Shown: piece after piece, positions 41,001-53,000 of the stretch
How positions within the stretch are numbered: the first letter of the stretch is position 1
Layout: the number at the start of each line of letters is the position of its first letter
Source: Branchiostoma floridae
Taxonomy: Eukaryota > Chordata > Leptocardii > Amphioxiformes > Branchiostomatidae
Reading direction: 5' to 3'
Assembly: GCF_000003815.2 (NCBI RefSeq)
Contig: NC_049994.1
Location: 1,896,643-1,960,642, forward strand
Length of the DNA: 64,000 nt
Notes under the pieces: model-generated
What the model was told of the DNA's origin: nothing
Seen by the model: the letters and a program-made list of their open reading frames with translations, nothing else
Database searches by the model: none
Made by a program: the position numbers and the translations under genes

Positions 41001-44000
41001 CTGTTCGGCAACAGCTGGCGTATCGACGAATCCTGTGCCACGATTGATCATGATGATATCATCCACCCTTGTCAGGTAAGATGCAACTCTTGTTTGAAAC
41101 TTTTACACAACACAAAATGTGACCTGATGTCTCCCCAATTTAGAAAACACTATAAATTTATTCCTTATCTAAATACTTGGATATTAAGAGGATAGAAAAA
41201 TGAAGACTAGTTACCAGATATTGCTGCAGATCTAGAGCTGTCTCATCTATTGTTTACAAATCTAGGGTGTCTGTGGATATGCTCCCCAGGAAATTTTGGC
41301 AATTGCAACCCTCTAAATTGATTTTTTTTACACATTTTCATGAATTCATGAAGCAAAAACTTTTCATTTTTGAAAGGTTACATGAAAGAAATCTTGGATT
41401 TGGATTTTTGGACAGACGGGGTAAAGTCTGTGTTCTGTCCTGTCCTGGGCCGAAGTTATAGGTCTTGGAGACATCCTTACATTGTGTGGATATTGTTGTC
41501 AAATAAGTTGAATATAGTGATTAATAATATGTTTGAAATACAGAAAAGGAATGAAAGACAAGACTTGTGTCATTCCAAAATGCAGAATCTAAGACTTACT
41601 GCAACTGTTTTTAATTTTGTTGCCAGGCCAATGAGAACAGAGAGACATGGGCCAGGAAGCGGTGTGCTGTCATCGCTGGGGACATGTTCTCAGCCTGTCA
41701 CAATGTGGTGGCCTACGAGCAGTATCTGGAGTGGTGCATCTTTGATGCCTGCGGGTAAGAACCAGCACTGTCATTGATGTGATGTCACTCTGCAGTTGCC
41801 TATGTGAAAATGCTATATAGAGTGGAAAGTATTTTTGACAAAAGTAGCCTTTTAATTTAGGAGAAAAAAACAGAAGTCAATTTTTTTTTTAAATCATTTG
41901 TGTTCTTAATAACTTAATTTTGACAATTGTAACATACGTTATCACATTTTGCCACAGTCACAATGTGCTGCTGCAGCTTCAGTGATCTATGAGACACCCA
42001 CTTTAAAACTAAATATTCCCTTAAACTGCAGTGTGCTTCTGTTTTCACTTGCAGGACCAAACAACTCAAACCTGCCCTAATGCCAAATAAACTGGTGAAA
42101 TGAACAAATTTTGACAAATAAAAAAGAGCTTCTGAATAGACCCTTAGACATGATTATGTACCTGTTCCTTCTAACCTAAAGTCCTCAAAGGCCAGGCCAA
42201 ATTTTTCAAGGAAAAGAAGGATTTTCAAGGATTTTGAGTGGTGCTATAATGTTTGTGTATTCCAATTTTGAGACCTGAACTGCACAACATAACTCTAGAT
42301 CTGATGTCTGCTGTCACTGTGACAGTAGTTTATATGACACTGTACAAGTCATGCATATGAAGCTCGTCACATTATTCCTGTTCTTGTGCAGATGTGACTC
42401 AGGAGGGGACTGCGAGTGTTTGTGTACTGCCATTGCTACATACGCTGAAGCTTGCAACGAAGTCGGCATCTACATCCGCTGGAGGTCCCAGGAACTCTGT
42501 CGTAAGTACAATATCACGTTCTGTGGTGTCAGGTTGCTCCATAATATTACGTATTATGTATCGCATATTGTGTAATAAAACTGTTTCCAGTCCTGATATC
42601 AAATACCAAGTCAATCTCTACAACTTGATAGAAATGGAAGGAACTGGCAAAAAGAAATATTTCAATACACCTGTGCATCTGGAAGGCTTGAAAATGGAAG
42701 CCCATATCACATGTGTGAAGGGCGAATGTTATTATAATACAAAATGTAACAAAATGTACTTAACACTCTGAGCATGTGTTTTAAACAATGTCTCCTTCCA
42801 TGCTGGCTCATTTCTTACTTGTTGTAACTACATTTTCAGCGTTACCAATGAAAATCACTATTTATTGGTCAGAAGAATTTTTGGAAGATATGACGGTGGA
42901 GATAGAAAAAAATGTGTCAGGAAATTTTGCTGTATTTCCTCCCTAGCAAAATGTTGATCTAATCTTTGGGTTTTGACATGGAAGCAACTGAAAAATTGTA
43001 AGAAATTGGATTGACAAGCATGATTCCTCCCCCAGCCATGCAGTGTGATAACGGGTACATCTACGAGGCGTGTGGCGCGATCTGCCAGGACGACTGTCAG
43101 AACATCGGAGACGAGCCCGACTGGTACTGTGTGGAGGGGGAGTGCTCCGAGGGGTGCTTCTGTCCCGAGGGATATCTCGCAAATGGTCTGAACTTCCATT
43201 ATCTCCTTTTAATCTTCTTTTTGATTTTTGAAGAGTTTGAATACCTTTTCTGATTACATGGTGGCCTTCATGACCTTATTCCTTAAAGCATAGGCAGCTT
43301 ATTTTTATGTTATGTAATTTCGTTGGGAAAGTTGTCTTAATTACATAATCTATAAATGGATTGCAATATACCATACTAGTAACTGTTACAGTGATTGTAT
43401 TTAGATTCGCTGGGATTTAATTTCATGGTAGCGGGAAAAAGGATTATTCTGGAGTCTTTTACCGCCATGGAAAAAATGTTTGCGATGGTTTTGATTTTGT
43501 GGTGAAGTGTCCACCACGAAAACCGCGAATATTTCTGAATTTACAGTATGCTAAGTGTTTCAAGTATTACACTCTTTCTTGATGTCTTTACACACCCATT
43601 TTACAGGCGAGTACTGTATCGAGGCCTTGGAGTGCCCATGTTACCTGAATGGCGTACCTTACCCAGCAAACACCGTCATTCAACACGATTGTCTCAACTG
43701 GTAACTCTAGCCATCCACATTCTATACCCAACTCCTATACTAGTTGACTTAATTCAGTTGACATTTAGAAAATGACAATTAGAAGTGGGTAATATAATTA
43801 AGTGTTAGATTTATTAAGTAACATAAAACCTCTTAGCAGTTACTGCAGACGTGGCTAGAAGTCTGACACTTATAGAAATTAACATGAACTATTAACAAAA
43901 ATCAAGTTAAGTAACATTATGATATCAAATGATAATGAATATATGAAGTCAAGAAGTATGATTAGAGCATAAATGAACTTATGATGGATAATTGATTTTC

Positions 44001-47000
44001 GTAATATTCATACCGTATTCTTCTATGAAATGCATTAAGTAATTCTACTGCTAACACCGTACTTGACTGTCTTACAGCACTTGTATTGATGCACGGTTTG
44101 AATGCTGGGGAGAGGCCTGCCCAGGTATGTAGTATACTTTTGTATACTTTATTATCTGGTATACATACCAGAAAATTGGCATTTCACACTAACTTTGCAG
44201 GGCATTGTGTCAGAGTTCGTCATATTACAGTGCCGCAGGTAACCTCAGCAAATCTACAGTGTACCTGCATGATTGCTTAAAGCTACATAGTGTTTGGTGG
44301 CAGCAAGTTCCACTCTTGCCAAAAACTTTGTACACATCAACCCAGGATTGATATCTCTGATACTTCAGGACATGACTCTTTCTTAATTGTTCTTTTCTTT
44401 TATCCTTTACTCAAACGTCACACCCTTTATTTATTCAAAATGATAAAAATCATAGCCTCAATTGGATAGTTGTGTAAAAGGTTGTATCATTAAAGACTTC
44501 ATTGCTTTTTTTGTTGCCCCCTTGCCTTGTTCAGAGGTGACTTGTGCTGAGAACCAGTACCAGTGTGAGAACGGGCGCTGTATTCCCGTTGGCTGGGTCT
44601 GTGACAACGAGAATGACTGTGGAGATGACAGTGATGAGGTGGATTGTGGTACGTCTTTATTCATTTCACTATCTCAATCTCCTGTGCATGGGGAGGTCTA
44701 GATCTAATGTAGCTTTTCCAGAGGCAACAAGGGTCCAAAACTACAGTCTGAGATAAAGTCAAACTAGATGTTGAACCTCAAAACACGCCAGAAAGTAAAC
44801 TCTCGAAACATTTCTGTGAGAAATGATTGTGAGTACTGTAGACTATAGAGATATAATGGAATGAAGATATTTCTGGGATCGTGAATCTCTCTTTCCTCAC
44901 ATGCCCATTCCTCCCATTCCCCTTCCCTCAAATCCCCCTAAGACACCCTTTCCACACACCCCTTCCTCACTTCCCCCTTTCCTTATACAATGTATCCCCC
45001 TTCCTTGACATCCCCTTCCCTCACATTCCCCTTCCCTCACATCCCCTTTCCTCACATCCCCCTTCCCTCACACCCCCCTTGCAATTCCCTCATCTCCTCC
45101 CAGTTTAGCTGATCCAATTGTTTTATTGACCTTGACACATAACCTCCCATTGTCTGTAGTGCGTACTTGCGGCCCGGATGATTACCAGTGCGACAGTGGA
45201 CAGTGCATTGCTATAGAGTACCACTGTGACGGCATCTTGGACTGTGGAGACTCTTCCGATGAGAAGGACTGTGGTAAGGACTTTCACCTTAAGATAGAAG
45301 AGCAATAGCTTTTATTTCCTTGTAATTCTTCAAAGATGTAAGTTTGGATAAAGTTTAATTGTAATTTCCAACACAAACTTGCCCAAATATTTTACTGATT
45401 GACTCCAGTCTATTTGTGTCAGAAAGTAAAGTTAGTAAAATGGGTTACCTAACTTCAGTGGATCTATTACTGGAACAGCCTCAAAAAAGGCCATGGGACC
45501 TTTAGTTTTATACCTAAACTTTAAATTTGCTGATTCTGTTGTTATTCCCCAGGCCCTCCTGTGTGTGAGGATAATGAGTTCACCTGTGCTGATGGCCGCT
45601 GCATCCCCATCCAGTTCCTGTGTGACGGAGACTATGACTGTGGGTTTGATGACCACTCTGATGAAACTGGATGTGGTATGTGGTGTCGGATATTCTGCTT
45701 CAAGTGCAAAGAATTATTCTGTTACTACATTTGTACATGAGCATGAAGCCATGATGTCTTAAGTAAGGAAGCTTTGACATGGCTACTGTAACATTCACTC
45801 ACTCATGGCAGGGTATTGTCGCTCCCTCTGACTGTAACAGTCAAGTAAAACCCAATCAACATGCATCAAAAACTATAAATGACAGCTGTAAGTTCAAATA
45901 CTGCAATTGGTAGAAAAAGTAGACCAACAAATGATCTTAAGGGTTTCCCTGCCATTCAACTAGGCCCTTACATCCTGGTCAACTTGGCCCAAAGTCCAAG
46001 TCAACTTAGCCAAACCCTCATCTGCTTAGCTCAGCCAGTGCTAGTGTTAGGGGGTTGGGCCAATTTGACCAGGGTGTTTGGCCAGGGAAGTTGGTAAATG
46101 GCCAAACTAATGGTTAGAGTCAACTTGGTCAGATTAGCCACAGGTTAAGTTGGTAAAGGAGCAAAGCGTCTGATTTCGAAGACCGAAGGTTTTACCAGTG
46201 TTTAGAGATTACTTCTGTCTTCATGTACATGTACTTCACCCAGAAGCTACATGTGAGCGATGTGTGTACTTATATATTGTAGTTGTCATACATGTAGACC
46301 TTACGAAAGTTGCTGTGCTTTTGTCGTGTCAATAAAGATTATATAATCCCTGCGTGTGATTGCAGAGAACACGTGTGCCACACCGTACGAGTTCTACTGT
46401 CAGGATGGGGAGTGCCTCCCGCTCACACACCGCTGTGATGGACACGACGACTGTGGAGACATGTCGGACGAAGTCGGCTGCAGTAAGTGTTTCTTTGCTG
46501 TTTTTATATGTTGAACCTCGGTTAGTAAGTCTGCTCTTACTTTTATGGATTACTTTGTCATGTGGTCAAACACATTTTGAACCAGATTCTGGCCGACAGG
46601 CTGAATTAAAGTTCAGAACTTGAACTATGTGGCTCCAGATGTTTTTCTGAGGGATGACTGCAGTGTAGCTTGAGGGATGAATCTACTCTATTATGTACTA
46701 AATTCTGAACCAGAACCTTCATTGTAGGTTGAATTTTTTTATAAAGTGTAATTAAAACAGATGGCAGGATACTAGTGCTGCATTGGCATCCACAAGTTAG
46801 GAAACTACATTGATGGGATGAACAAGACAAACTGCTGTATGATACCATCTAAATTCAAAGAAAAGTTTGTTTTATTGTGTGCTACATGTTGTAACACAAT
46901 TGTCAATGTCGGGTGTATGTGTTGTTCAGGACCTGAACATTGTACAGTTTGGTTTAAAGTGATTGACTACTAACAAAATGTAGAAAGGAACCAATAGTTC

Positions 47001-50000
47001 TCTCAGAAAAATCATTCAGCACCAAGGACAGGGACAATCTGAATTATTCTTCAGTTATTTGTATTAATCATTTATTAGCAATCTGTCTGTCTGTAGTAGG
47101 TACTGTTTATTCTGTTTTATAACATGAATTTTAAGTTTAGTCTTTCCAGTTATTCCATCTATTCCCAATGGAAGGGAGCCCTTATAAAAGTCTACAGAAC
47201 TTTTGACGTAATATTTAAACGACTTAAGCTTTTGGGACACACTCTGTCTCTTTTTCAACCCTGTGGATCTCGTCTTGGTGTTTTTATGTCACAAAAACTA
47301 TCTTAATATTGATAATCATGCGACAGAAATTATAATTATAGTGATAATCATTGTAGTTGTCATTGCTACCTTGCACAATGGTCATACACCTTTGCCAGCA
47401 TTTGTTTTTGCTGCACGGTTGCCTGGTTAGCACTAAGAATAATGAATTGCCAACTTGAAGACAGTATCTAATGTGTTAAACTTTGTAGAACTCTGTCAAA
47501 TGTATCTAATTAACTTTCAGGATTCAATCATTCATTTTGTGTGTACTATATGTACAATGTTTTTGCCTCATCTGTGATGGTTGTTTTCAATTGACGAACA
47601 TCTGAATTTGTATATTTTTTCCCACAGTTTGCCCACCTGGACATTTCCAGTGTTTGAACAATGAATGCATCAACGCCACACTGGTAAGCTCGGGTGCTTT
47701 TTCTCAAGTTCAGCTATTCTAGTCCCAAAACTAAGTTGTTTACAGGCAAGACAAGAAAAAGAAAAATTGCTAGAGCCATGGGTAACTTTAATTAATTTAT
47801 CTTAAAGTCAACCAATTAGTCAGACATGTTTATGTTTTTAAAAACCTGTCTTTTTTCTTCTAAACTGATTGACATTTTGGCATTAAAAATGAGTTCAATG
47901 CTGTTATTTGACTGATGGATAACAATTCCGAGCTGGCTAGAGCCCTGGTGTGAGGGTTAGTGCGAGCATCCCCCACCCCCATGTAAGGGCATGTTTCTTG
48001 GCCTTGTCTTCAAATGGATTTTCTGTTTCTCAGCTGTGTGACGGAACAGAGGACTGTACCCGTGGGGAGGATGAAGTCAACTGTGCGACCACAACGGTAC
48101 CGCCAACAACGGCCGTCACTACGACAGCAGCTCCAACAACAACGGCCCCACCAACGACAGCAACGACTGCACCAACAACAACGACAACTCCACTTCCCAC
48201 CAGTAAGTTGCAACATAGGATATATGAGAATTCTTGTACACAGCCAGGATATACTTACTGTGCTTACGTTTCGGTAACACCTTCTCCAGAGCTCTGACTG
48301 TAGTTCTGCTTCTCGACGCTATATGTAGCCGATGTAGGTGGTGCTTTTGTGGCGAGAACACAAGAAAGTCAACCTCAGTGAACCGGGATGAGGGGGGATA
48401 CAAACTTTTGGGATTGTGTTCTTGCTGCAAAAGCGCCACCTACATCGGCTACATATAGTGGCAAGAAGCAGAACTTCGGTCAGATTTAGCTCTTAGAATA
48501 AGGTGTCTGTTAGAGACCGAAACGTAAGCACCGTATCAGTTAAAGTATGCCCTGGTTGTGTACAAGAATTCTCCTATATTATTTCAACCTGATGAAATTA
48601 TTTTCGGAAGTAAGTTACAGTGTTTTGTCTGATAGTAATTAAAAACCCTCCCTACGGACATCCTATCTCCTATTCTAACCACTACTCCAAGTTGTGACTG
48701 TTTCTTTATATTGAAATAAAGTTGAAATCTTTTTAGTGATCCCATACAGTCTTGCTTTTTAGACCACCATATTGTTAGAAAGGTGTTAAAGCATCTGTAC
48801 TTATGTATGTCCTTTTTGATTTCAATTGCTATCTGATACGTATACTGTACGTGGGAAAATTTGTTAGACTTAAAGCTTAGCCTTCACAAATGTAGAGTGT
48901 TGTTCCCAAATTCATAGAAGAAAATGAAGAACTTTATTGCGCGATAATTGTAACAGGTACAATGTATGGCAATATGTACATACATGGGAGTTGAACCATG
49001 TACTATTGTAGGTATCTAGCAACTAATCTAATCTAATCTAACAGTATAAACAATCTTGTTGACATTATACATAGTCACCATGTTGTGTGTTATCAAGATC
49101 CACAACAAGCCTAAAAAGAAATACGTTAACATGATAGTCAGTCTTTAGCTACAGGATATAAAGTCTGTTCTCTGTCCTCTCCTCAGCCACTCCCTGTACA
49201 GAGTTCTTCGTGTGTGATGATGGGACAGAAATCTGTGGAGATGTCCTGTGTGACGAGATTCCTGACTGTCCAGATGGAAGCGATGAGCTGGAGGAAATAT
49301 GTAGGATACATGTATTTCTTTATCTATTTTGTTTCTTTTCGTTTTAATGTGAAACACTGGCTCTTGCTGTCTACAAGTGAAGGAACAGCTTTTCAGAAAG
49401 CAAAACTGATTAGATAATGGGCCACTGGCAGATTGTTACTGCACTGCAGTGGAATTTTGTAGTTTTGAAATTCCATGTTCTTGACAAGGGATGGTCATGA
49501 TTTTGAGATAACTTTGTAGATAATCTATTGTCTAAGTGACATAAAATTAGGCTGTCTAGCACAGCATTTTGAGACTACCCAAAAAGTGATTAATTAATTC
49601 GCATGATTTTTGACCTGTAGTAACTTTGATAAAGACTGGCAGGGTAATGGTATGTAGATTATACAAATCATGACACTACTTCCATGATTGGTTAGGAAAA
49701 TTTTAAACTATGTTCTTATTGTGCCAAATGACAGGAACTTCATAGTTAGTACATCGTGTAAATTGTGCACATTACAGGCAAGGAGGTTTGCTACCAGGAC
49801 CAGTTCCTGTGCCCCAATGGAACCTGCATCGACCCTCACAAGCTTTGTGATGGGGTCAACGACTGCGATAACGGAACCGACGAGCAGAACTGCTGTATGA
49901 TACCAGTTGTATTTCAGTCATTTTAGTTAAATGATGAAAACTTCTGCATGATACCATTATCGCGTATTTATACCAGGAAGTATTTGCCGGGCAACCAAAT

Positions 50001-53000
50001 CTCCACAACAAAACACTACGAAGAACAGGCTTTCTTGGAGATATAAGAGTTTAGCAATAGCTGAAAAATCTGGAGCCAAAAACCTAGGATTTTTGTCTTA
50101 GATTTATGGATTACTTCCTCATAGAGTCAAAATACATTCCGAACCGGAAGTTTCATTTGTTGGATGGAATTTTTAATGAAAACGGACTGTATCATACAAC
50201 TCTAATAGTGCTTCATTGATATCCACAACATGGGAAACTACATTAATGGAATATACAAGACAAACTGCTGTATAATACCATCTCAGTTGAAAGAGAATTT
50301 TGTTTTATTGTGTGCTCCATGTTGTAACACATTGTCACAGTGTTGTTTAGCACCAGGGACAATGTGCAGTTTCCTTGGAAAGACAATAATTGACCACCGT
50401 AAATGCAAAATGAACCAATAGTTCTTTCAGAATAACTATTCAGCACCAAGGACAGGGACAATCTGAGTTATTTGTATTATTTATCTATTTACAATTTCCT
50501 GTTGCATTATGAACATTTACTCATTTTAGTTCACCTTTGATTTCATTTTGATAATTTATTGCATTTTTTTCAACCAAGAACAAACTATGTGAACACTCCA
50601 TTTTCTCCCATCACTGAACTAAACCCTAGAGAACTTAAAGACTTTTACAGTCTATACCTTGGATGACAAAAAGATCATTGCAAATCTTGCCTCAAGGCTA
50701 ACTAATAATGATAAATGAAGATTAATGAAAATATGGGACTTGTGGCTACACTAACTTCAAACGGTACTGGCAAATAATTTAATCTAAACTTAATGTTGGG
50801 TTGACTTCTGTATTGGAAGCAGTGAAGTTTTAGTGGGAGTGCTGTTTTTCTTTTCATCAATTAGCAATGAAAAATTTCACTAGCTTATGTTTTGATGGCT
50901 TCTGTCATGATTACATCATTTCTGATTATTATTGAAGGAACGGTTAGTCATGATGACAAAGTTGACCGGAACTGTGTTCTCTTTCTAGTGACGACGACAC
51001 AACCCCCAGTAACGACACCTCTGCTCACTACAACACCAGGTGTGTCGGACTTATCAAGTTTGTCTCGTTTTTGTTAGAGGCTGGATTATGACAGTCACAG
51101 CTTAATTTGCTGTTACAGTAGCTATAGCAAAGCATTATCTTTTAATTAGTTTCAAATTCTATAAGCTACAGAAACTAGCTAATAAAGACTGTTCAGTAGT
51201 CTGCATAGCTGTAGTATGTAATTGTATATTCAAATTCTTGTCTGTTCTTAATTCATGATTCAAGATGGCATGTAATTATCTTTCCAAGATCTAATAACTA
51301 AGATGTTATGTGCAATTTATTGTGATAGACAACGTTATTTTACAGAATAATTTTACATCGTGTAAGCCCAAAGCTAAGGCACAAAATTTAACAAACAAGT
51401 CAGGTATGTTATTGGGGAGTTGCCATATTGTGTATTGTAATTATATAGTGAGGTTCTTCAAAACACAACCAGTAAGTTTTGTACTTTTCTCAACTTCAAC
51501 TTCCAACGTTTCGATGTCTGTCAGACACCATCAGCAGGTTTAGGATATTTACGGATGTATATTGTTAACGTTTTGTAGAGTCCCTAACAGTATGGTTGAA
51601 ACTTTCCAGTGTGTACTGGGTTCCCATGTGCCACGGTGCCTGGCTGTATCCATCCTAACAACACCTGTGATGGGGAGGACGACTGTGCTGATGGTTCTGA
51701 TGAACAAAACTGTAAGATCACATTTTAGAGTAGCATCACTTCTCTTGTCAAGGAGGTCATCTGTTATCTACATGTTTATTTTGCTCCGATTCTAGTTTTA
51801 TGCTTTGAGATTTTTTATGCTTTGAGTTCAATTCAATAGATGCGATTGTTAACTTCGGAAACCTGAAATCTGATGAACATGAATCTTATGGGCATAAATA
51901 GGAAACAAATCTTGTTTCTTTATGACATTGTTTTTCCCAAAGTTTTATGAAAACATTAATCTCAGCTAATCTTTGACATGTACATTTAAATGTATTTATA
52001 CATTACAATTAGCAGTACATGTACAAAGCTACATGTATAGCATTCTGTTAATTAGTTAAAGGGAGCACCAAGAAAAAAACATTGTACATGTTGGTCTTTG
52101 ACTTTCTCTGCATGTTTTTATTTACTGCTATTATTTCATGACATGTCTGCATATATGAATAAACAAATAAGAATATCTTGGATTATGAAGATACCATCTT
52201 AAGACGAGGATGTTATTTTCCTCTCCAGGCCAGGTAACCTGTGATACGCTGCAGTTCCCCTGCTATGATGGATTGCGATGTCTGAACCTGACCTACGTCT
52301 GCGATGGCCTGCCAAACTGCTTGGACGGGTCCGATGAGTATGATGAGATTTGCAGTAAGGGTTTTTCCATTCATGTCTGTCTGATATTTGACTTCCTCTT
52401 ACGCAGGGACATCCAATGGCAAAACCGCCTGTCTGGATGTACCCTGCTTTCTCAACTGTCACCCTTAGTTCCTTACTACGCTGCTTATAAATATTAATGA
52501 GCTTACCCTTATAGATGCGAGATCCCTTTTAAAAACTGAAAGACCTATTTCTTCATTGGCTGACAGCTGTTTTGTGGCGACGCCCACAGCAACTAAGAGT
52601 GACAGTTGAGAAAGCAGGATACATCCAGACAGGCAGTTTGGCTGTTGGATGTCCTGCATAGGAGGATGATATTTGAAACAGAAACAGAAAGAAAAGCTTT
52701 TTTGACTGTGATACTATATTTGTCACATCAATTGTTACAATATTTAACAGTTTGGTGTTTATTTTGAAAATCTAGCCATCTCACTTATTTTACCTAAAGT
52801 ATCTTTTGTTTTGTACCCTACTGAGTCTGCAGAGGATATCATCCCAAAAAAGTTACTCTCTGTGGCCTAAAAAAAGAAATTGAAGCTTCATATACTGTAA
52901 ATGCATTTAAGTTCGCGGGGATTTAATTTCGCAGTAGCGGGAAAAATGACTTTTCGCGGTGGTTTTAATTTCGCGGTAACACCATAGACTGCAGTCTAAT

